Source: Cymbidium sinense
Taxonomy: Eukaryota; Streptophyta; Magnoliopsida; Asparagales; Orchidaceae
Assembly (NCBI GenBank): GCA_021442155.1
Contig: CM038221.1
Coordinates: 40,123,648 to 40,187,647 of the forward strand
DNA length: 64,000 nt
Direction: 5' to 3'
Below, piece after piece: positions 36,201-48,200 of the stretch. Each line of letters begins with the position of its first letter. The first letter of the stretch is position 1. Below the pieces are notes generated by a model that saw only the letters and a list, made by a program, of their open reading frames with translations, was not told where the DNA came from and did no database searches. The translations under genes and the position numbers were made by a program.

Positions 36201-39200
36201 TACAAGTGCTACTCCCTTGTCCAGGTCCCCGTAAAGAACACATCTCAGAGTCCCGTTTAAGTACAACCACAACTGCATGCACATACATGAGAAGTATATC
36301 ACTCATCAACCTGAGGACAAAAGTTACCTTTGCAAGCAAGGCAGATTTTTCAGAGCCGCCATCAGGATCCATCTTAATATCATCAACCTTTGATTTTCCT
36401 TTTTCCTTTATGACAAAATTGTCAACTTCCATTGGGCTAAAAGTTCTACTGCTGTCTTCATGTTTTTTCATAGGTGGATAACTCATAACTATTTCTAAAA
36501 GCTGGTCAATTACCTGTGTAAGATTGGCAGGAACACGCTTGTGATTTTTAGAACATTTAGTATTAGTATCATTTAATCTATTTTCAGGTAATCTTAGGGG
36601 TTCATTAATAGGGGTTCCATTTTCAACAACAGCTTTTGGCTTGTCTCTATCCTTTTCCTTTGCTAGCACTACTGTTATCCTACCTCCAGAGGACTCCAAC
36701 TGACAAACAGCAACAGCTGCTCTCATAAAAATTGCCGGACTTCTAGAAATCACAGGTGCCATTGATGTCAGAAATAATCTGGGAGAAAGACGTGAAGTAT
36801 GCCTGTTATGGCTTCCAGAAAGAGCCTGCCGTATCTCCAATTCCATGGCTGTCTGTAAAGTTTGAGGATCTTCAAGAAGGTGTCTAATGATAGTGGATGC
36901 CAAGGTATCAAATCCAGAGAATATACAACTTCTTGGAAGGTTGAATAGAGCAGCCAAGGATCCATTTTCCAGGAACTGAGTTGCTATGACATATGTCTTC
37001 GTCAAACGAGCACATAGTTGTAAAACAGCCTGCATGATCATTGGGGTTACTTGCTGCTTTATTAAAGCACAGATAATAGCCATTGTTCTTTGACTTTCCT
37101 CAATGCTACAATATCCAGTGGATTTACCCAAGATATTTTCAAACAGATTGCCAGGTTCTTTTTCCAGCCAATCTGAAGGAGATTTCATATCCTCAACAGA
37201 GACACAAACTGGCAAGGAGACATCTACTTTTGATGAATTGGGCGGCAATTTGGAAAAACCATCAGAACTTTCTTCTTGAACCTTGGTTTTATGCTGCAAC
37301 ATGCAATTCAGTATAAGAAGCAAAGAACTCACGAATTTGGTTATTACAGCCTCCGTGTTCAAATTTTTTCTCAGTCTGATGTTTTCCAGTATATCTAGGA
37401 TAACAGAGACCACTCCATTTTCAGCAGCTATTTCTCGGGTGCTGCCATCTTCACTCAAAAGTAAGGCGAATACACGCGAGATTGGGAATAATGTGTCTAT
37501 GCTTATAGAAAAATCTGATGAGTAGTTTTTCATTTGATGAAGGAAATACAAAACCACCTTCCGTTGGTCTTCTCCCTTGTTACGGTTGCAGAGTGTCACT
37601 AATAGATCTGTTAAGGGAAATACCATTGAATCACTGCCTTGGAATAACTTTATCAAAATAGACATTATCTCATCAAAAGGTGGTATAGTTGCTCCTTTGT
37701 CTTCTGTGAATGCATTCTTTGTCTCATCACCACCATCATCCTTAGATATTTCTGAGGAATTTCCCAGTGACAAAGCAAGGGCTTGTGCGAGCTGCACATC
37801 CTCCTGAGCAAATTCTTCGGGATGGTTAAACAGCCAATCTGTAGCAATTGCAACACTATTTGTACCTACATTTCTCAAAGCTTCTTCTGCTCGCGCCCTG
37901 GAAAAACCCATCTCGACTATAGTAGCAACAGAAGATTCATCAATTGGACGGGCATTAATTCGTTGGGCAGTGCTGCCTGCAACACTGTGGCTGCGTTTTA
38001 TGTGTTCCACACCAGCGTATATATGAGTGACGATGGAAACCACAGCATTGATGAGAGCCGGATTGCAGTTAGGAAACATAGGATGGGTCCATAAAGGAAG
38101 AATCACATCAAAAACTTGTGACTGAAGCATGCGGACAAATGCTTCAGGGTCTCTAGGGATGGGAAACAGACCAATAGATAGACCAGAGGCAACAGGCTGA
38201 ACAAGATGCTGTGATTGGGATGGTAATGATGAAGATAACAACAATGAAGAATTGACATGATATTCCAACAAGCTGCAATAGCTCAGCAAAGTATCAAGCA
38301 GCCATGAACTCTCGGATGATATGTTCCCATCCACAGAAGTTCCATGTTCGTGTGCATTAGTTTGAAAAGGAAAAGGCAATGTCCAGAGTAACTGACTGGT
38401 GGCGTCATATGTAGTTAAAATCTCCTTAAATGTTCCATTTACATAAAAACTATTTACAAGAGCAGCATTGCATGCACGACGCCTGCTATCAAATACAAGT
38501 ATGCCCATTGCCTCTACAACCTTTCCGAGGTATTGGCATTTTACTGACAAGGGCATCTCAAGCCCAGCAGAAGAATGTCCAGAATATGTAAGAGCATCAT
38601 GGAAAATTTTCGCAAGAGCTGTCACAAGACATTTGGAGGTCGGACTAAGGGAACTTGAATCAGTTCTACGACGAGAACTCAATCCTTTCACCAGGGTTGC
38701 ATGGAAAGAATGGATGGCAAGTCCAAGTTTAAGTAAGGCTTCCGAAACAAGAACAATGGGGCTTTTCTTTTTATTTTCAGCCAAAAGTAAATTATTCAAG
38801 CTATTTGCAGAAACATCTGAATCAGATTGTGAAATATCCATATTGCGACTTAATCTGCTTCCACGTATCCGAGAAAAGTTATGTCGACCATGCCGATGAA
38901 CATTTCGTGCAGTAGCAGTAGAAATATAAGAGACAAACTCATGTTCTGCATTCCAATGAGAAGCAGAGTTGTTCTCAATTGATGCCAAATTATTATATCT
39001 GAAAACTGATGCAGTTCTTCCATCATCATCACTCTCTCTTTCTGTGTTAGTAGATAGTGATGTGTCTCCTATTGCAACCTCATGGTCAGCATCCCGCTTC
39101 TCTTCAATTTTGATGTCACTAGATACAGAAATCTGCCATAGAACTCTCGGTAGGTTTTCCCCAGTTCTATCAAGATATCAGCATCAGAGGAACCTAATTC

Positions 39201-42200
39201 AGATACCATAGTTGTTGTCCCTTTTAAAAGAAAATTGACAAGCGATAATAGTCCTTCTAGAGTGCACAAGCATTTTAATACCATCATCTGCTTTTCACTT
39301 TCAACCTCAGTAAGCTTAGATCCACAGATTGAATCAAGTAATTCATTAGTCAACTTAAGATGTTGCCTAAAAAAGGAACAAACAGCTCTAGCTAAAGTAG
39401 CAGAATGCTGAGGTGAAAAATTCTTGAACGCAACAGATATGTTCTGTCCAATAGAAACAGAAATGGGTATAGAGGGCAGCGAGAACAATTTGAGAATAGC
39501 TTCAATACCTTTCTTCTCAATAAACAAGCGACATATTTCAGCATTCTGAAGAACAGTCTCGAGAAATCGGGCAGCATTGCTGATGCACTGAGGAAGAAAT
39601 GATTCAACGCTCAATGAAACAGCATCTGATGATGCATCTATCATCTGTTCTGAGCTACTTGACTTGCAAAATTCTCCTTCACTTAACAAAACAGACTTAT
39701 CCTCAGAATCAATTTCCATAGGAACAGGCAAGGAAGAGGCTAGAAATTCAGAACAATGATTAGATTCTGACTTGGATTCAATATTTGCTATCGTGTTCAA
39801 GATCTCAACAAGCATATCAACCCCAGAAGTACGAAGTGAAGATGCATGACGCATTAGCTCATCAAGAGAATTAGACAAAGAGCCTGGAATATCTCCACTT
39901 AAGGACCTTAGATATGATCGTGAAGTAAATATTTTCACAAAACATCTCAGTGCATTACGTTCCCTTACAAGTTGAAGACCTGCATTGTTCAAACACAACG
40001 CATCCAAGCATTGGAGTATGCATGTTACAGCTTCAGCAGAGTAAAGTACACCATTCATAACAGCATCAAGAAAAGTCCGAGGTAAATCTGCGGCATCCAG
40101 GACAGGATAACATGTAGGATCCTTGTGTATAAGATCACTCATAACAATAGCAGCAAGTGAGAAAACTCCACCGCCAAAATCTTTAGACCTTTGAAAGATA
40201 ATACGCAAGCAATGAGGTAACATACTCTCTTCAGAACCATCAATTCGAGCAGTGCTACCTGGGACATAAGTCGCAAGTGATATTGCGCGAAGCAATGCTT
40301 TAAGCAGTAACTTTCTCTGGTAAGAAATTGAGGCTTCAGAACAAGGAGGCTGTGTATCAAGTTCACAAGAGTCAACTATTTTTTTTCCTTTGATGTGAGA
40401 TAGAACAACCACTGCATTTCTTTTTGAACCATTCTCAACATTTTCAACTTCAATCTTTAACCGTGTAATTGTATCATCAAAGCCACCCAAATCTTTGAAT
40501 AATGCAGCAGAAGGACTATTGAAATCTAAGAAACCCTCTATAATATGCACTGCAGTACTGACAAGTTGGAGATGCTTTGGCTCAGTATCCTTAAGGAGGG
40601 GTAAAATAGTCGGAATATATCCAGCCTCCTGCAGAGCTAATGAACCAGGAGTGGAAGAAACCAAAACAGAGACGAGAGATAAAAGAGCACCAGCAAAAAC
40701 TATTGAAACTTCACCAGAGTTAGAGATAATGTGATCTACTGTCTTCTGCATAAGACTCGGAAGGACTCCACAATGTCCTCCAGTCGTAACTGAGGTCAAA
40801 ACTGTAGATTGGTGAGATCGATCATGGCAAAGAGCAACCAATGACAGTATTCCCAAAATCCGAATTTTTTCAGGAACTTCACTTTCATAGCATAGCAAGG
40901 ATACAAGCTCACTGATAAATTCTGGTTCATTATTAAAAAATACCACCAAATCATCAGTATCAGTGCTTGCTTGAACAAGAATCATAAAAGCATATAACCG
41001 TATACAAATATATTGGTGTCGAGCAGCCAAAGAATTGAAAGCCCTTGCATATCTCAATCTTGTTAATAATGAGAAGCGTAGATTATGAGGCACGTTCTCC
41101 TTCTTCACCAACTCATCCAACAGCTCAAGGTCACTCTCTTTACATTGACCAATATTTGGCAAATGAATAACCCGCAACCCCTGCCACAAATGCTCTTTGC
41201 TAGCAGAGCCCTGAGATAACTCAGGAACTATGTAAAATTCAAAATGAACTGTCGAGCCAACTTCAAATGCAGTAGAATCACAACCATCCTTGAGAGAGCA
41301 CGCAGTCAATCCAAGACCTTCTTCTTTGCCTCCCCAACCTTGGCTAAAAGAAAATAACTTTGAAGTCAATGAACTATCACGTATTAAGCATTTCCGAACT
41401 GGTTTCTTCAAAAATGCAGACAATGTTTGAAGACTTGTCTCAACAACATCTGCATCAGTTGAAGCTAACAAAGACGATAGATGTTGCTGCAATCACGGAG
41501 CTCAACTGAATCAGACTAAATTTACATTATAACAGATAAAGCAGAGATTGCATAAGATTTAAAAAAATATTGGTGCACAATAATTATCAGGTGAAATTTT
41601 CATCGACATTTACATTAAATATGCTATCTCCATAACTTAAAAAATTAGCTGGAAAAACATAAGAGAAATATAACTACAGGGTTTCAAATACAAAGTGCGT
41701 ACTTCAAAAGAACTATATAGGTGCTTATTGGAACAATTCTCTAAGATGACCTGAGTCACCCTAAGAATTTGCAGTACTGCTTCTCTAGGGAATGGAGGGT
41801 CAGCTCCAAGAAAATTGTCATCAAGCTGTAAATCCTTTCTTGGCTTTATGTACTTATCAAAGAACAAATCAAAATGATTAAAAAGGTCAACCCAGTGATG
41901 AAAATCTCCCTGTCAAAAACAAAAACTGATCAGAGAATCTGTAAAGAAGAGCTCAACAATTGCAAGATTCAAAATCAAACCTTATCAAAGTCCCAGGCAA
42001 AGCCCTTTAACGGTTCTTCTATCTTCTCTAACTTAAAAGATGTTACACTTCTGATAAAGGATCTTATTTTCGGAGGCTGACCAAAAATGACAAGAAGAAA
42101 TAATCATTATCAACATTTAAAGATGCCAAGAAATAATATATTAATTAATTTAAAAGAAAATTAAAAAAGAACTACTTCACAATGGGAAATTAGAACATTC

Positions 42201-45200
42201 TATATGCGCTTTGGAAAGTGAAAACAGTAGCACCTAAACATTTATTTAAAAAAGAACTTCAAAGCAGAGATAGCTAAACCTAAAAAGTTGATGAGATTTC
42301 CTCAAAAATACAATTCTACAGTATATCACCAGTAACATGTTTTTGTTTAGTGTTCACTATAAGCAAATCAGCACTGCCATTTTAACACGCAAGACAGATT
42401 TTATTTTATCTTATCCATTCTAGGCCATAAACCATATAGACAAAGGTGAATTAAATCATGAACTTTCCACTCTCCAATATCCATTCCATGTCAGAATGAA
42501 TGACATATGAGCACCAACTGCAGCAATTGATGGGATGGGTTTTCTGTGGTTTGTTGCACCTTGTCAATGATATAGTCCTTACTCTGTCAAAGAAACACAG
42601 CCCAATATTCTAAAGAAACAATTAAGTGGAATAACTTATATGAGGACTTATCTTCTCAACCCAATATGAATTTGGAATGAACAGATTACTATAATGCACG
42701 AACATTTCAAAATATCTTTCATTTCCATGTTGGATATGTTCCAAACAAGCACACGCCTTCAACATGCCTTGATACATGTTTGACATGCTCAAAATTGTAC
42801 ATGAATCATTTATTTATAGAATCAAACTCAAATTTCGACCAAACATTGTTCAATATGAAAGTGGTATGTAAGAGATGAAAGGTACACGTTAAGTATTTTT
42901 CTATTCAGCGTCTTCTGATATATTGATAATGTTCAGTATTATATAAAAACCATCATTTTGAATCTCATGATTCATCAATTTTCATTAAGCTCAAGTTCTT
43001 CTTGTTCTAGCTTGTTCATATAAGCCATAATCCCCGTAGAATCTTCTACCATCAAGACCTCAAACATACCTTTTATGACCTGAGTCACCTATGATCAGCC
43101 ACCTCTATTGAGCTTCTCTATCAAACACGTTGCACTGCCTCCTACGTAGTCTTTATGTTGCTAAAGCTCACCAGCTCCATTGTAACATGTTCAAACAATT
43201 TATTTGACACGACAATTCTTTTTCTCCTATGCTTATAGCTTTAACTTCCTTGTTCTTGCCTATTCAAGCAATCTCAAATTTATTGGGGATCTTTCCTGCC
43301 ATCAAGATATCAAGCATTGCACGTCATCCACTAAGTGATAATCTTAATCCTACTAAGCCTTCCCTATCAAACATCTCTACCAAGCCTATTATAGCACTAC
43401 AATAATGCTCCTATGCCAATTCTCAAGTTACTAATGGTTGCCATCTCCATCATGATGCCTTGAGATGTATTTTTTTGACTCAATAGTTCTTTCTCTCCTT
43501 CTCTACTTATGGCATTAGCTTTCCTCCCCTAACTCTAATTTCAAATCTACAATTTTTTATTTTTTTCATTCATTTCTTCTCAAAGTTGAGATTTTCCTTT
43601 ATTATTAAAACTTTATTCTGCACCAAAACTTTTTATTAATGTAGTGGATGAAAGTTTCAAATTTAATTGAAATTAAAGCAATTGTTCCTTTAATTTAAGC
43701 TTAAGATTTCTATATAAAATATAAGATATTATGCTTAATTGTATAATTATTTTTAATAAAAAAAGTTAGCATTAGATATTTTAACTACACATTTTCTATA
43801 TAAAATTTATAGAAGGAATTATGTCCAAGGAATTATGAATCCTACATCTTACGATTATGCCATATTGTTGTATTTGCATTATCGATTAATATAATATAGT
43901 CATATTAGAAATGGCTTCTAGATTAAGGTGTTCATTTTTAGTATATAGATGTCCTTCTATTGTGACTTCTTGATATACTTAAAGATATGTAAAATAATTT
44001 CCCAATATTTTTGATTGAGAGTGTGCATGTATTGATTGACTCACAACTCCCATAACAAAGAGACATTTAGATATGTCAAATCTCCTTGAATCAATTCATT
44101 GAGTCCCACTTATCCTATTATTGCTAGACCTCTACTTAAGAATGCTCATAGAAACATATACCCTCCAAGGCATTTACAAGTCTCACTACTTGTTTTATGC
44201 CATCAACAAATCACTTGCTAAATCAATATCCCCATATGGTTTTAGCTCTTGAGCATGTTCAAACTTTAGGTAATCCAGAGATTGACCTCTAAGAATATGT
44301 AGAAAAGTATGATCTCATCATTGGTGAGGATTTATAACAGGTGAGCAAATGATTAAATGATTGTCAATGAGTTACATTTAAAAACCCCACTACATAAGGA
44401 TAGGAAGTGTACGTGATACTTAAGCTACGTGGAGAAATAAGTGATGTAAATTAATTGATGAGCACAATACAATAAATGTGTCTCCAAAACAACCCTTTAT
44501 AGAGTCAACATAATGAATAAACCACTAAAACCTTTTAATGAACACTAGTTAATGCAAATTCCCTTCACATGATTGAATGTGTCATTTATTCTACCCAAAA
44601 TATTTGGTACAATTTGTAGTCATTACACGTATGTATTCAACTTCATAGCCACTAAGTCGAATTAATTCCTTCTTTGCACCTGATTTAAAATAAAATTTAT
44701 TATTTCACAATTAATTTTTGAAACCTCCAATGTAACCTCCAATGCAATTATACCAACAATAAGGATTAGCTACGGTGCCAAGAATCTTAGCGTTTTTGTC
44801 CTAAGGACTCGTGAAGTTCACCATACCTCTCGCGAGCAGCTCATGTCTACTTCAAGTTCATACTTAGTTTAGAACTTCTAAGATATTACAATTTAGGAGC
44901 TTCCTATTAAATTAAATATGATGCTAAAAATTTTGCAAGTAATTACCTTGCTTAGGCAGCATTAATGCAATTATGGCAATATAATTAAAGGCAAATTTGA
45001 CAATCACCTATGCCCTCGAGTGAAAGCAAACTGAGACCACAAAATCTTACACATCTCCTTTATGAGGGACAATGCTAAAACGTGACTAAGCAAATGCATT
45101 GCCTTAAGCTGACTAAAATTAAGGTGAATGCCTTGATTTGACATAAGTGTAAATACTTCAAACACATAAGATAAGCTACTTTCTCATAAATGATAACAAT

Positions 45201-48200
45201 TTACAATGGGATGATGAGAAAAAGAGTATCAAAAGTAGGAAGAACAAAAATGGATAGTAAGAAACATGCTAAACAAAATATAATTACAAGAGTTTTATGA
45301 TTTAAAGTAATCTCAAAGATGAAGAAAATGAGGTTACTAGATACAATATGAGATGAACGACTCATAATCGAAATATAAAAAAGTATAAACATGAAGATGG
45401 AATAGATATTGGCAAATATTTAATTATCCATATGATATAGAGCTAAACATATAAACATTTATTTAGAATAACCTATTTATCACATTTAATGTTCAACTTG
45501 TACTATAATGGGGCCATAGAAAAATCACATTTTTTCTCTAATTAGTTTGATGTGAAGATCATCACTTCAAGCTCGTAAAAAATATTCATCATAATGAAAA
45601 TTAGTGATGAAAGAGGCCCTTCAAACCCTACTTAAGCCCGAAAAAAGACGAATTGATCATTGATGATTCCAAAGTTTAACCAAGTAAAAAAAAGAACAAT
45701 TAACTCAAATCAGACTTAAAATGAGTATGTAATCAATAATATTAATGGACCTTAACTCATGTAAAAGGAATAAAAATCAACAACTTAGGAATAATTTCTT
45801 GCCAATGCCATCAATGAGGCTAAAAATTGAAAAAATAAATCAATCAACCATAATTTAAAAAGGAACTCAAATGACCACATATAAAAACAAAGGAAAATCA
45901 TAAAAGGGAGGAGAATTGGATGGCAATGTTAAATTATCCAATAAGATCTCTGATTTTGGAAGTAAAGTTATTTATTTAAATGTAAGAATCAAGGAGGATC
46001 CCTAGAATAAATATCATATGAGGCATGTTAGTTATATCATATTGATTTTCATATACTTATTTTTATTTTTCTATAGGTCCATGTAATCTCTAAATAAAAG
46101 GCCCTTACCAAGCTTGACAAATGAAAATTCATTCCCATACAATTCTTTCTCTCTCCACCAATATTTTAGCTTTTGTATGAAATCCTTTTATCATTATTTT
46201 GTGCTTATTTCACACAATTATGGTTAGGATTGAGTGAGTACAAGTTTTGCTTCCTCCTAATTAGATCCTCTGCAACATTAGTGCTTACCATTTTGGCTAA
46301 TTTGATCAATATAAGCTCTAGATAGTTAAACAAGAGAACAGTTCAAAAAATTCAACCTATATAAATTGATAGGAAAACTCTAATTAGGATTGAAATGTGC
46401 ATGAAAACTCTAAACCTTAACTCATGTAAAAGGAATAAAAATCAACAACTTTGGAATAATTTCTTGCCAATGCCATCAATGAGGCTAAAATTGAAAAATA
46501 AATCAATCAACCATAATTTAAAAGGAACTCAAATGACCACATATAAAAACAAAGGAAAATCATAAAAGGGAGAGAATTGGATGGCAATGTTAAATTATCC
46601 AATAAGATCTATGATTTTGGAAGTAAAGTTATTTATTTAAATGTAAGAATCAAGGAGGATCCCTAGAATAAATATCATATGAGGCATGTTAGTTATATCA
46701 TATTGATTTTCATATACTTATTTTTATTTTTCTATAGGTCCATGTAATCTCTAAATAAAAGGCCCTTACCAAGCTTGACAAATGAAAATTCATTCCCATA
46801 CAATTCTTTTCTCTCTCCAACAATATTTTAGCTTTTGTATGAAATCCTTTTATCATTATTTTGTGCTTATTTCACACAATTATGGTTAGGATTGAGTGAG
46901 TACAAGTTTTGCTTCCTCCTAATTAGATCCTCACGTTAGTGCTTACCATTTTGGCTAATTTGATCAATATAAGCTCTAGATAGTTAAACAAGAGAACGTT
47001 CAAAAAATTCAACCTATATAAATTGATAGGAAAACTCTAATTAGGATTGAAATGTGCATGAAAACTCTAAACCTTAACTCATGTAAAAGGAATAAAAATC
47101 AACAACTTTGGAATAATTTCTTGCCAATGCCATCAATGAGGCTAAAAATTGAAAAAATAAATCAATCAACCATAATTTAGAAAGGAACTCAAATGACCAC
47201 ATATAAAAACAAAGGAAAGTCATAAAAGGGAGGAGAATTGGATGGCAATGTTAAATTATCCAATAAGATCTATGATTTTGGAAGTAAAGTTATTTATTTA
47301 AATGTAAGAATCAAGGAGGATCCCTAGAATAAATATCATATGAGGCATGTCGGGTTATATCATATTGATTTTCATATACTTATTTTTATTTTTCTATAGG
47401 TCCATGTAATCTCTAAATAAAAAAAAAAAATTCATTCCCATACAATTCTCTCTCTCCACATATTTTAGCTCCTTTATCATTATTTTGTGCTTATTTCACA
47501 CAATTATGGTTGAGTGAGTACAAGTTTTGCCAATTTTGGTTAATATAAGCTCTAGATAGTTAAACAAGAGAACAGTTCAAAAAATTCAACCTATATAAAT
47601 TGATAGGAAAACTCTAATTAGGATTGAAATGTGCATGGAAATCCAATTATCTCATCTCTATTATTATCATTTTCCTTGTTTTTGCATCGTTCATGCACTG
47701 AAATGATAAGAAACCTTAATCTTTTTATACAACAACAACAACAAGCCTTTATCCCACTAAGTGGGGTCGGCTACATGAATCCTTCGTCTCCATTGTGTCC
47801 TATTATGTGTCAAATTCTCATTTAATTCAAGTATAGTAAGGTCATTTTTATACATCTTAACCAAATCTTTTTAAGTCTACCTCTACTTTTCTTAACATAA
47901 AGGCAAATCTAATCTACTCTCCTGCGGTCGACGACGCTTTATGTGATCAAACCATCTAAAGCGACTCTCTAATCTTATCTCGCCACCTGAGCTACTCCAA
48001 CTTTTCCCCGAACATACTCATTTCACATTTTATCTCTAAGAGTAAAGCCACTCATCCACCTGAGCATCCTCATCTTTGTAACACTTAACTTAGTCTTATG
48101 ATTCTTTTTTTTTGGCTAACATTCACGCATAAGTCATTCGGTCTTACCACCATCTTATAAAATTTTCCCTTAAGTTTAAGCGGAACTTTTCTATCACACA

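Noticed and set aside
35966..36481. A 171-codon open frame on the plus strand
   Set aside because: It lies entirely antisense to the conserved UPL exon 4, shows no domain, and is a shadow of the real frame. The same applies to 38,468-38,899 and 22,236-22,631.
45750..47638. A complete LTR retrotransposon with two LTRs
   Set aside because: There are three directly adjoining units with no internal domain, no primer-binding site and no polypurine tract, so a tandem array is the supported description.
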